Source: Sycobia sp. Sy_11
Taxonomy: Eukaryota; Arthropoda; Insecta; Hymenoptera; Epichrysomallidae
Assembly (NCBI GenBank): GCA_018907035.1
Contig: JACCIC010000097.1
Coordinates: 751,001-815,000 of the forward strand
DNA: 64,000 bases
Direction: 5' to 3'
Of this stretch, positions 35,268-46,409 are shown one piece after another. The position numbers were made by a program, and so were the translations under genes. Position 1 is the stretch's first letter. Every line of letters starts with the position of its first letter. The notes under the pieces were generated by a model. That model was not told the DNA's origin. It did no database searches and saw only the letters and a list, made by a program, of their open reading frames with translations.

Positions 35268-35400
35268 CGGCTGCTGGTCAAGGGAGGGAGGCGAAGGGTT
35301 TACCCATGCGTCCGGAGGCCGGGAAGGCCCAACTCCTTAAAATAAAATAAATAATAAAAAATAATAATATACATTTTCTAAGAAACAGGAGAATGCCTCG

Positions 35401-35411
<11 letters not shown>

Positions 35412-35456
<45 letters not shown>
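35412..35456. repeat. (TA)n microsatellite
   Basis: About 45 bases, 37 bases after the LINE tail. Confidence 0.97.
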
Positions 35457-35463
<7 letters not shown>

Positions 35464-36420
35464 ATAGGACAGAAGGGGTAAATTATTGATATACATTATA
35501 TATTGCAATGAAAAATATTTCTTCTTCTTCTCACGATCTTATATCAAACCGTTTTTCTTCAATCTATGTATGCATATGTGTTGGTTAATATGAGGTTAAC
35601 ACTTAGATATACGTATCATTTTTATATTTTTCTGCTGCATATAAATGTTCTGAAATAAAATAACTGTGACGTAATGCGCACAAGAATAAGATATAATAGG
35701 CGCATAGCCATAATATTTTGAGAAATGCAATTTTGTTTTCTGAACTTATGTAATATTTTAAAATATTTCCATAAATTGCACACCCGATTTAGAATCAAAG
35801 AAATTATTTTGTGCCTTTATTATCTGATATATTTGTGATACTTTATGTATAAAATAAATTATGAACGATAAACACACACACCCACCCACTTACGCACGCA
35901 GACACACACACACACGCGCGCGTATATTAATTAGCGCCTTAATAATTTTCTGAACCAAGATCAATTTATGAATGGTTAAATTATTTAGTTTAAATAGTAT
36001 TATTATTTAAAATATATTATATTATTATTATATTAAATTATATTATTATTATTATTTAAATGAATTATCTATGATGAACGTTCAGTTTTCGTAAAGCCCA
36101 GTCAAGATTATTTATTATACATATGTATTCGTTTAATTTGAAAGAACTTAAAATTAAATTTGTTCGAAATGGGATAAACCCGCGGAAATAAATTTAATAT
36201 TCAATAAAATAAGCAAAATATTTTTAGCTTTAAGGTGTAAACAAAATCTTAAAATAAAAAAAGTATGGGGACTATATATAGACTTAATTATATAAATAAT
36301 TACGCGATTCCGATCAAATCTATATTCTATATATTGCTGTACCCGTGCATAATGTGCGCTACATTCTGCTGCGCCAAGCTGTTGTAATAAGAAAACAGTC
36401 GAAGGCGGTGCGTACTCGCG
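35457..36420. other. AT-rich non-coding stretch
   Basis: It contains a mixed CA/CG cluster at about 35873-35922. No gene seen. Confidence 0.45.
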
Positions 36421-36466
36421 TGTGCTCGCACGCGCGCGCGCGTGTGTGTGTGTGTGTGTGTGTGTA
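36421..36466. repeat. (CG)n-(TG)n compound microsatellite
   Basis: CG alternation at about 36430-36442 followed by TG to 36466. Confidence 0.93.
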
Positions 36467-36703
36467 TCAAGCCGTTTTCTCTGTTTAACATTCAGGTGGA
36501 ATGGGTATAATATTGGCACACAGGAAGCTGAAAGAGTGCGTGAAACGAACGACTGCGAGGAACATCAGGGGCTATCCGTGCTGCAGTCAGCTGCAGTAGC
36601 TTGTAGCTGGATGTAGTAGATTGTAGATGTATAAAATGAGCGAGCGAGTTCGTCTATACTGTACTCTTCGACGAGCGAGAAACGGATGGAGAGAGGGGAG
36701 CAC

Positions 36704-37235
<532 letters not shown>

Positions 37236-37665
37236 CGTGTCAAAGTTGGAGCGAAGAAAGCGCTGCGCGCTAAAAAATAAAAATGCATGATACGTGCAAA
37301 TTCTACGTGCATATAATATAGGATACATAATGCTGCGAGGTCACCAGTGCATATAGATCCGGGGATAAAATCCGTTTCGATTTGAGTATCGCCGGCTTCG
37401 TTTTCCACGTATTAATAGTTTACCTCCGAGACAAAAGAATACTAAACATGTATTATTTCAAACTCACGAGAGGAGTGCAAACTTAAATATTATATCTGGC
37501 AAAATGCTTAAATATGCATAGTGGTTTCATCTCCTACTGAAACATTCCTTAGACTTTATAATCGATATATAAGTATAAATCGTAGCACTATAGTAACTTT
37601 TATATAGAACAATATTAAGTAAGGAAAATATTACTCAATGAAAAATGTATGTATATATATATATT

Positions 37666-37668
<3 letters not shown>

Positions 37669-37700
<32 letters not shown>
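37669..37700. repeat. (AG)n microsatellite at a mariner breakpoint
   Basis: About 16 AG units directly abutting the truncated mariner that starts at 37701. Confidence 0.96.
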
Positions 37701-37703
<3 letters not shown>

Positions 37704-37962
37704 CGAGATACCACATGCCGGCTAACTCGATAAATTCCATGATTTGATCGGTATACGTCGTCACAGGTCTTCCGCTGGCTGGTTTACCGATGGTATCGTT
37801 TTCACCGGCTCTGAATCGTCAAAACCATTCCTCTGCGGTTCGAAGCGATAGCGAGCCATTCTCCAAAACACCATTAATCTCACGAAACGTTTCTCTAGCG
37901 GATTTGCCTTTGACGAAGGAAAACATTGAAATAGCGCGAATTTCGGCGTTAGTGAACTCCAT
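37701..37962 (-). pseudogene. Mariner transposase N-terminal fragment
   Basis: From ATG at 37962 the minus strand reads MEFTNAEIRAISMFSFVKGK, then LSLRTAEEWF, a stop, then RFRAGENDTIGKPASGRP. This is the first helix-turn-helix and linker of a mariner transposase, which binds the inverted repeats (family: W-RF-xG...GRP). The in-frame stop between WF and RF, and truncation at the AG array, make it non-functional. It complements the fragment at 1177-1741, which has the C-terminal half of the same family. Confidence 0.75.
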
Positions 37963-38146
37963 GTTTACACATCTATAACTTTTGATCGCAATATCCAAAC
38001 TAATCATACATAGTGTCGTTTTATACGTTATGTTAAGAGCTTTCAAATGATGTATAGTATTGCCAGATACGAGCTCTGTAGCGCTTTGTACATAGCCGCG
38101 AAATTCATAAGACAAAAAGGCAGAAGGGAGATATTTGACAACCTAA
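37701..38146 (-). mobile_element. Truncated mariner (family A, copy 2)
   Basis: The right end on the minus strand reads TTAGGTTGTCAAATATC, as in the 1.1-kb copy, and the untranslated region after it is nearly the same (AAGCGCTACAGAGCTCGTAT in both). This copy keeps the N-terminal coding part and ends abruptly at an AG microsatellite, so the catalytic region and other inverted repeat are gone. Confidence 0.8.
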
Positions 38147-38149
38147 TTA

Positions 38150-39060
38150 TTACATATAATCTGTATTAAATATTATATATATTATTATATAATGTTATAT
38201 ATATACATCAAAGTCAGATGGCATGTAGAGTCAAGTGTGAATATAAATATTTGAAAAATATCATGTTCTTTCTGCATCCCATACATTAATAGAAATTCGA
38301 CAACCAAATAATCAAAATAATTTATTGTTCTTAAATTAAAATTGATTAAAATTAATTTATTGACTCCTACAAAATATGTCAAATTTCGGAAGGTCGTATA
38401 TAGTAAAGCGAAGAATCGCCGTGTAGACTTTTAAACTCAGTCGAATAAAATGGAAATCTCCAATGGAAGATTCCGTGGTTTATCCTTACATTTGAGACAC
38501 TCATCAACTAAATAATTTTTAGAATCATGATTATCTTTTAAGATTAAACAATTTACAACGTTTAGCAACTGACGCGGATAAAAATAATTTTTTATTTGTA
38601 AAATTTATGTCTTTTTTAAAAAGTTTTCTGCATCATTCTACATTCATTTAAAAACAAAACTGAAAATCACGTGATTTGGTGATAAAGTGTAAAGTATTCG
38701 TATATATCTACAAAAAACGTTTATTTTATAAGATTCTATCGAACTTAAGAAAATAAATTTAATATTTTATGAATTATTTAAAATAAGATTTTACAGGAAA
38801 ATACTTGGTACTAAGCCAGCTAATTTTATATTTTTCCCAGTAACATTGTTCTACTACGAATTTTCAAAATTGCAGAATTTTTAGAGGAAAATAAATTGTT
38901 GTTACAATTTGGTTGCCGAATGTAGATTAATTATATGCATGTTTAGGTATCATTTTTATTTTTCAGATTTTAATAATACTTTTTAATAAACAGTGATACT
39001 TTTGCCTATATTACTCGCTACAAGTTAACTTGTTTTATTTTGGCATATAGTTCATATAAA

Positions 39061-39062
<2 letters not shown>
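38150..39062. other. AT-rich non-coding stretch
   Basis: Nothing recognised. Confidence 0.5.

Positions 39063-39121
<59 letters not shown>
39062..39121. repeat. (TA)n microsatellite
   Basis: About 59 bases of TA alternation. Confidence 0.97.
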
Positions 39122-39123
<2 letters not shown>

Positions 39124-42100
39124 ATTATCAATTCAGCTCGGAATTAAATGAGATTACAAATTATACCGCCAGGTGAAAGACTTTCTCCTTAACTTGCTAA
39201 TAAACGATATGTATTATTATGAGTTATTCATTGAAAATTAGCCGATATTGAAAAGCATAAGTCCTTTTTTTTAAGTTACTGTTGACTTTTTTTGACAAAT
39301 AAGTTTTCTGCAACACGTCACTTTCTATTTTATACAATTTATAATACTATATTATTTGATTCATAATCCACCTCGTCCACAGCATCAAAGTACAACTTAT
39401 TTCAGAGATAACATGAATTAGATAAATATATATATATATTTATATATCTATAAAGAAAGCGCGTTGATAAAAATACTGAATATCTTTGAAATCATATTAT
39501 TAATTTATAATTTAAATGAAAAAAAGTCATTGCTAAAATCTAAATATAAACTCAAACATTATTATATAATTGAAAATTTTATGTGAATGCATCCTTCACT
39601 AGATACAACGATGACATTTTATTTCATTTTCATAAAATTTATCTTAATTCGAAAAAGATTTAATTAACGGCATTTAAATGAATATTTATTTGAAATACTG
39701 AAATACATGCATATATTTATATTTCTATATACACAGGTTGACATATATGATATTCTGTAAACATCACATAAATCTTAAAAATCTTCATAAAAAAATATAT
39801 AAATTACTTCTTTTCGGCATATATTCGAATTTATAATAATTTAAGTTTTTACGATTTCTGCAATCGAGCAGTTACGTGAATACACGCGTATAATTTATAA
39901 CGACTGATTTTCATTCAATTTAAATAAAAAGCAAATTACGCTTGTAACCCGCATATTGTATGCTCGATTATGTATATCTAACTTTTGAAAATTAACATTT
40001 TCAAAACACACACACACACACAGATTTATTATAGCAGCGGAAGCGTTTGATTAGCCAATATATTATAAATATATAGGTCGATTATAAATTATATGGGGAT
40101 TACAAAGTACCTTTATTAGTGCATATATATAGTAAAACGAAATGGAAACAGGTCGTTTTCACAAAATAATGTGAAACACGTCAAACCTTATGAAACGCAC
40201 TATGCGTGCTATTGAAATTCGAGCATTATTAAGAATTGTGGGCTACTGTACGCGCGCGCGCGTGTGTGTGTGTGTGTGTGCGTGTGTGTGTTTGTAGATG
40301 TATATAGAAGTATAAATACTTTTCTTCTTTTAAAATAGCTTTGTGGTTTTTTAAGAGCTATGAAAATCAATATTAAGACTTCGAAATTGAATACTGAAAT
40401 TATAATTCATAAAAATTGTTTTAATATGATATATTTTAAGAATGGCAGCTCTCATTTAAAACTCTGAAAAAATGACGATTAAAGTGGAGCGCCCGTAACA
40501 GTATCTCCTATTATATGGGGGACAAAATAAAATTTAATAATTATAGCGGTTCAAGAGAAACTTTTAAATGAACGGCTGACAGATTAAGCTGTAAACTCTT
40601 TCAAAAACTGGAAAGTTCAAATATAAATTTTCGACAACAAATTTGGAATTATTTCTAAATTTCTATAGAAGAACTATATTTTAACAATACTTTAGGCCCA
40701 TTGTTATTAATAGAGTATCAGATGAAGGAACGAATCCTCGTTTTTGTATAGCTTTGAATTTGTATGATAGCTCATTTTTCAGGGCTTCACATTTTATTCT
40801 TTATTTATTATATTGTATCGTTGTTAATGTCTTAGAACCTCTTGTCATCATTGACATCTTCTCGTGGGTCTTGGAAGAGTTTATACTACTTGTAAACATT
40901 TATTCACTCCAAGTAGACTGCAACATACTTCCGTCAATAGATCCAGTATTTTGTAGTATTTAAGTTGACTTTTTTATTCAAAATTTGATACAAAATCTTC
41001 GAAAATAATTCAAATATTTATATTTGTCATAAAAATAACGTAATAACAAATGATATATGATTGAAACTGTGGCTATTGTAACATAACATGAAAAACAAAA
41101 TTAAAATTAATTAAATATTGCGTGAAATTCAGCAGGTTGCATCTTACTTTCTGATCATAAGTCATTCCAGTCTTTGTTTTCATAACAGTTGAATAAATAC
41201 CATATTACATTGAATAAATACCATTTCCGGGTATTAGATAGCCAATGTATAGTGAAGTTAATTTTTTTATAATATATTCGATAACGCGTTAAGTAATATA
41301 TATAGCATTAGATAATTTTTTCATAAAACTGCTGATTTATGAAAAGTAATGCTCAGAAATGCGGGTTGAGTAATGAAAAAAAAAACACGTTTCCCCTGTC
41401 CCAGCTTCGAGATACATATAACGAAGAATTTAGCAATCGGAAAGACTTCCGTTAATATAAAATATATGACTGCATAACCACGACTTATGAGAAAAAATAT
41501 TTTTTGGGCAACTCGTATCAGCTTGTATATACCATGTTGTTATACTGAAATTGCACGTTTCGTGCATCATGACTGTATGCGGCAAGGTATCTTCATGCGT
41601 AATATAGGTACAGGTGTACATCGAATGTGCTGCGCAGGCTTGGATCAAGAGGGAAGGGAAGACTATCTTTATATACTTTGAATAAATTTCATGCTCACCC
41701 GCTTCATGTGGATCCCACCGCTTTAGTCTCGGGCTTCCGTAAGTTACAAGCCTGACCTAAAGTTACACAAAATACCTAACAATCTAGCACGCTATAAAAA
41801 TACTATTGTATTTTTTCTACATTAAGAAAGTGCTCATAAAACTATACTTTACCCTATCACTATGCTATCCACTAAAAAACTTTGGTTTTTTCTTTAGAAA
41901 CGTCAACGGGTAAGGTAAATTATATATACGCTTCGTAAACTTACAATAGATATTATTGAAAAGAAAATATTTTATGACACAAAAATAAAATAGTAGATAT
42001 ACAGTGCATACGCGAATAGCGGGAAACCTTCTACATAAATTATATTATATCTTACTTATAAGAAACCGCTCGCTGTGTCGTGAAAAATTAATTATACAGC

Positions 42101-42324
42101 GTCCCAGATTTCTGTATCACGAGAAAATTCATGCATCAAGTATATCAACATGTCTTTTATACAAAGTCCATACCAAAAAAAAAATAAAACTGGACCATCA
42201 TCTCCTACTCAAGAGGCTCGAATTCGTATATATAGACATAATCGACACTTTTGTCGATCGCCTCCGGCCACCGTTCTGTACTGAAAATGGAAATGGCGCA
42301 AGAGGAAGCCAGCACGATGTTATT
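39122..42324. other. AT-rich non-coding stretch
   Basis: It contains CA at 40009-40021, a CG/TG cluster at 40250-40291, and otherwise AT-rich DNA with no domain-bearing frame. GC rises slightly at 41690-41760 and 42200-42700 without a gene. Confidence 0.45.
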
Positions 42325-42326
42325 TA

Positions 42327-42380
<54 letters not shown>
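42325..42380. repeat. (TA)n microsatellite
   Basis: About 50 bases of TA with one TG interruption at the left. Confidence 0.96.
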
Positions 42381-42386
<6 letters not shown>

Positions 42387-43015
42387 CACACTATCATCAG
42401 TGGCGACTCATTCCTCTCCTCCTCTTTCGCCGCCACACGCACCGCGAGATAGGGCCAATGCGACAAATGCGTGCCGCAGCGAACTTTCACAAGCACACGT
42501 CGTGGGGCCCGCATTTATCACACCTGTCGGCTGAAAAAAGTGGCACTCTGGCGCAAAAGTCGGCTCGAGACCTCATCCTCATCCAGAGATCGCTTATTTG
42601 CTCTGAGAATGTGTGGCTGTGCGCGCGCGTGTGTGTTTGCTTCTATATGTATACTGCAGCAGCGGCTTCACTCTCTCCTTGAACTCTCGAGCTCGGTGCG
42701 CCGTGAATGCAACCTGTGTATAATGTATTGTATCTAAGCAAATCTACCGAGAGAGTCTGTTCATAAATTATACGTAGCTGAGTTTTTGTCATTTTTAACC
42801 CACCCCCCTCTCGTAGCCCATCGTAGAATTATACTAGACCTCCGCCCCCTAAAAAGCACGTAGTTTTTTCGTTAAAAATGCGATTCGTATTTTGAATTGT
42901 AAACAATTGAAAAGAAAATAAATTTTTTTTATTGACTTAAGGTATCAGATTGAACACACGATGAAACAAACCACAAATGAAAATCATTAATTACAGGTAC
43001 ATCTTTTTTTGCTAG

Positions 43016-43120
43016 TTAAGAACTGAATTGTTCACTGCTTACATCTACTGCAACCTCGTCTTTCTCAAACCATTCCACTATGTAGTCCGCGTACACAAGA
43101 GGGCTGCCGTAGCCAATTCC
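43016..43120 (-). CDS. Possible gene fragment, 34 codons, serine-protease-like C-terminus
   Basis: The minus strand reads GIGYGSPLVYADYIVEWFEK then DEVAVDVSSEQFSS and a stop. The G-x-G-x-x-x-P...VYA..Y..W pattern faintly resembles the last segment of a trypsin-like protease. An AG (GTGACCAG) lies just upstream and could be a splice acceptor, but without a pyrimidine tract. No further exon was found. It may be a relic or chance. Confidence 0.2.
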   Translation of the reverse strand, partial: GIGYGSPLVYADYIVEWFEKDEVAVDVSSEQFSS

Positions 43121-43394
43121 TGGTCACCTGCGTAATTTGTCGTTAGATTATGTTTTTCGGTGCGCTGGATCGGTTTTTCCAGGCTTTAGAGCCCAAACTT
43201 CGTCCTTTTCGAGATAAGGCCCATTTTTTCCAAAATTGTCCAGTTTTATTTGTTTCTAATAATATTTGATTCTACTATTTTACAGTAAATGTATAATATT
43301 TTATATTACATTCTAAAACAATTGAATTGTACTTTTGTCGACTGCCCATATACAAATTAATAAATATTTTTTTATTGGTCTTACAGTCCAATAA

Positions 43395-43426
43395 ATTCAA
43401 TCTAAAAATAAAATAAAAATAAAAAT

Positions 43427-43458
<32 letters not shown>

Positions 43459-43512
43459 TAAATAATAAAAATAAAATAAAAAGTAAAAATAAAAATTAAA
43501 TTAAAAATTAAA
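43395..43512. repeat. A-rich low-complexity tract in the PLE left arm
   Basis: AAAAT/AAATAA units. Its counterpart in the right arm (about 44011-44118) is T-rich, as expected for an inverted copy, but the unit order has drifted. Confidence 0.85.
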
Positions 43513-43649
43513 TTAAAATTATAATGACAGTCAGACTGTCCTTGTTTACCCCCGTAGACTAATCTGCAAATAAAATATTAGCTGAAAAAATTCTTTGTTA
43601 ATAAAGTGCAGTCTGACTGTCTCCAACAGCCTTACCTAATTGAAGACTT

Positions 43650-43689
43650 GTCCAACGTTTCGAGCTCGCTACGGCTCCTCATCGGGGAC
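43650..43689 (-). ncRNA. Hammerhead ribozyme motif, left arm, one core change
   Basis: On the minus strand: GTCC (stem I), CCGATGA, G, GAGC, loop CGTAGCGA, GCTC (stem II), GAA, ACGT (stem III), T, GGAC (stem I). It matches the right-arm copy except that the invariant U of CUGANGA is C, and the loop is one base shorter. The change should abolish cleavage. Confidence 0.6.
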
Positions 43690-43690
43690 C

Positions 43691-43833
43691 ATTTTTGTGG
43701 ATGAAATGGTGGATGTTTTCAATTCTGTACATGACAGAATTAAATTTACAAGGGAGGTTGAAGTTAATAGTCAGTTAAGTTTTCTGGGCATTAATGTCAT
43801 TAGATGTAGTAATCATAAGGTGAAAAAAAAGGT
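43691..43833 (+). pseudogene. PLE reverse transcriptase fragment
   Basis: The plus strand reads FVDEMVDVFNSVHDRIKFTR, then VNSQLSFLGINVIRC. This is the region just after the catalytic Y-DD box of Penelope-like reverse transcriptases (FNS.H..I.FT.E.E.N..L.FLD). It is nearly the same as the 8.1-8.05 kb piece of copy 1 (VDEMVD-FNS-HDRIKFT), so both copies belong to one family. FLG replaces the usual FLD. Both ends run straight into the hammerhead-bearing arms. Open frame of about 47 codons, far too short to function. Confidence 0.75.
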
Positions 43834-43872
43834 CCCTGATGAGGAGCCGTAGCGAAGCTCGAAACGTTGGAC
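43832..43872 (+). ncRNA. Hammerhead ribozyme, right arm, complete core
   Basis: In order: GTCC, CTGATGA, one extra G, GAGC, loop CGTAGCGAA, GCTC, GAA, ACGT, T, GGAC. GTCC pairs with GGAC (stem I), GAGC with GCTC (stem II), and ACGT folds on itself as a minimal two-pair stem III. All invariant core residues (CUGANGA, GAA, the A-U closing stem III, H at the cleavage site) are present; cleavage would fall after the T before GGAC. Very short stem III is known for PLE hammerheads, which work best as dimers. It lies downstream of and on the same strand as the RT fragment. Confidence 0.65.
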
Positions 43873-44179
43873 AAGTCTTCAATTAGGTAAGGCTGTTCGG
43901 GACAGTCAGACTGCACTTTACTAACAAAGAATTTTTTCAGCTAATATTTTATTTTCAGATTAGTCTACGGGGGTGAATGTAAACAAGGACAGTCTGACTG
44001 TCATTATAATTTTAATTTAATTTTTAATTTAATTTTTATTTTTAATTTTTATTTTATTTTATTATTTTTTTTTATTTTTTTTTTATTTTTTATTTTTATT
44101 TTTATTTTATTTTTAGATTGAATTGATTGGAGTGTAAGGCCAATAAAAAAATATTTATTAATTTATATTACATTCTATT

Positions 44180-45040
44180 TTATATTAAAAACACATAGAA
44201 TTATTCTTTGATACATAACTAACAATTTGATTGATCCTCAAGCTTTCTTATGCGAGGTGTCAACCGCATGAGGCACCATCGATTTTTTCCTTGAATTTTA
44301 CGAAAAAAATGTAAATATTTACAAAAAAATTAGAAAATTTACTTATTTATCGAAATAACTGTGGCTCACATAGTAAAATTAATTTTATTTTCTCGAAAAA
44401 TGAACATTTTGGAAAAATAGGCTTTATTTCGGAAACAACCAATTTTTCGCAACCGCGCTCAGTATCGTTAATTTTTAAATCATTTAAAAACTATAAAGTA
44501 AAGTTGACTATGTGCGCAGACATAGTCCCCCTCCCACTTAGCTCATCGTTGACTTTCAGTAAACCCCCCTCCCACCCTCCTGAATCATTATGTAGTTTAT
44601 GGACATCCCCAGAGCTGTTTTCAGTTTGCTTGCGGTCATAGAGGTTCAGCGCATTGCATCGCGAGGGAGTCTAATATTATCTAGGTATATATAACGCAAT
44701 AATGATAGAGCTCAATATGTACGATTTTATATGTTTACCTTGTATGACCATCGAGGAAGCATTTAGAAATGTTCTATATTATCGTTTCAGATGTGACGAA
44801 GTCAGTGAGAAGGATAATCTATTTTTATCATCTGGACTTGATGAACTTCTTTATTGTTGTAGATATATTTAAAAACAAATTGAGTTTCTATAACATTATA
44901 CGAACATGCTACTGAAGTTATCCTCGAAATTAAAACAATGATGTAGATTATTTACTTTATTAAATTATTTCTCAAACTGTTGTTTTATGATCTTTTTTTT
45001 ATTGTATCCCTTAAATTTATATTTACGAAATGTTTTCCAG
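44180..45040. other. AT-rich non-coding stretch
   Basis: It contains two C-rich patches (about 44528-44580). ATCGTTTCAG at 44790 followed by 26 open codons was considered as an exon but is not supported enough. Confidence 0.4.
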
Positions 45041-45053
45041 CCGTATATGATTT

Positions 45054-45147
45054 ATGGGTACATGTGTGACCAAAACAGTAGAAAGAGAATCTGACGGCTG
45101 GACTAATCTAAAAATCATATTCGACACAGTTCAACCTGGCCCAACGT
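45054..45147 (+). CDS. Candidate coding exon start, protein not recognised
   Basis: A pyrimidine-rich acceptor (AATGTTTTCCAG, ending 45040) and a near-perfect donor (ACGT followed by GTAAGT at 45148) bound 107 bases. One frame reads from ATG at 45054: MGTCVTKTVERESDGWTNLK, then IIFDTVQPGPT, leaving phase 1. The other frames are closed, and this frame has a TGA just before the ATG, so it would be an exon holding the start codon, with 13 bases of 5' UTR. An earlier out-of-frame ATG is present. The amino-acid mix looks real but I know no family match. It could instead be non-coding. Confidence 0.35.
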
Positions 45148-46355
45148 GTAAGTATTTTTGTCATAAGATCGTAAAAGTGAATTTCACGGATCGTGCCTGA
45201 ACACGCAATACGAGGACCGGTAAGGCTCATTCTATGCGTTGAACAAGATGTTTTTGGTTCTAAAACTGTTAAATTTGTTTTGATGCACCATTTTATGTTT
45301 TAATTTTCCATGGATTCCATTGCATGGATCTGTAAAATTCAAATTTGCAACCAAAAAGCAGTCGCTAAAAATGAATTTTAAGTCTGTAATATATATGTAA
45401 AAAAATCTAAAAAATTCGCCTGTATTATTTCTATACGATATATTTATTATTGAAATCTTATTGAATAGTCGTATATATATGAAATGTGGATAATTTATGC
45501 AACTACAGCCTTCAATTTAACTAAAATTAAATTGAAAAGTACATAATAATAAATAAATAATAAGAATAAATGACCAAAAATTCAATTTATTGTTAAATAT
45601 TTTATTATTTCGGAGAGATTTTTGTACACGTGCATCTTTGTATATATTAATAATACATTTAATAAATGAATATAAATGATAATACAGATATAGATGGACG
45701 TGACAAAAAGAAAATTTTTAAAGACTCGCACAAGGTATATATATATATATATATAATCATAAATGGTAAAGTATACCTACATATGTTTATAATTGAAAAT
45801 TAGAACATTCACTATAAATCTATAACTAGTTAATGGTGTAGTCTGTGTTAATGTAATTATAATAATCGAAACTTTAATAAATGAATTTATTAAATTATTG
45901 TTGAATAGTTGAATTATTTATGTTTGTTTTTGGATATATAGAAATTTCACAAATTATTCATTTCATTCGCTATAACATATAGTGATCTATAAACAATAAT
46001 AATAAAACTAATAAATAATCTACTATTCTATAAATAACTTATGTCTCTCATATGGATTTCATGCAATTCATTTTCTCTTGATATACCCAAGATTACATAT
46101 AAATGTAAATTATCAGAAGTGTTACCGACGAATACGCAATATACTCCTTGAGCACTGAAAAATCAAACTCTAATACCACCCCGTCTGATTCAAAAAATTA
46201 TCTTTTCGTTTGCCTTTTACATATAATCTGTGGCCTTTCTCGTCCGAGTGCGTCTCTACATGCGCGTCTTTAATCATCTCCTTGGATCGTCGTCAATAAA
46301 TTTTCATGATCAAAAGTATAGCTGCAGTTGAACCCTCATCTATCGGAGGCAACAC

Positions 46356-46357
<2 letters not shown>
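45148..46357. other. AT-rich non-coding stretch
   Basis: A short TA run at 45737-45756 is present. Nothing else recognised. Confidence 0.45.

Positions 46358-46407
<50 letters not shown>
46358..46407. repeat. (TA)n microsatellite
   Basis: About 50 bases of TA alternation. Confidence 0.97.

Positions 46408-46409
<2 letters not shown>

Larger units (their letters stand above)
32600..35375 (+). mobile_element. Internally deleted LINE with RT, RNase H and zinc finger
   Basis: A GC-rich block with sharp edges inside AT-rich DNA. It opens with a non-coding or ORF1-like 5' part (about 32600-33480), jumps to the last half of a reverse transcriptase from its YADD box, continues through RNase H and a CCHC finger (stop at 35267), a short 3' UTR, and an A-rich tail of AATAAA-type repeats (about 35338-35375). 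The endonuclease, most of ORF1 and the first half of the RT are missing. RNase H after the RT points to an I- or LOA-like clade, but I cannot decide which. Confidence 0.8.
43356..44170 (+). mobile_element. PLE copy 2: inverted terminal repeats around an RT fragment
   Basis: The left arm (about 43356-43690) and right arm (about 43831-44170) are inverted copies. From the outside in, each has ATTGGTCTTACAG-type tips (ATTGGCCTTACAC in the right arm), an A-rich (left) or T-rich (right) low-complexity tract, TAATGACAGTCAGACTGTCC, a TTAGCTGAAAAAATTC block, a second GCAGTCTGACTGTC, ACCTAATTGAAGACTTG and a hammerhead motif. The 140-base centre encodes a PLE reverse transcriptase piece on the plus strand. 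Inverted terminal repeats and coding-strand hammerheads are known for PLEs. This copy has lost almost all of its coding region. Confidence 0.85.

Noticed and set aside
40754..40963. 69-codon hydrophobic frame
   Set aside because: AT-rich DNA gives Leu/Ile/Phe-rich chance frames; no supporting signals.
44791..44872. 26 open codons after ATCGTTTCAG, reading CDEVSEKDNLFLSSGLDELL
   Set aside because: Only one splice signal, short, and no connection to the exon-like segment at 45041; could be chance.
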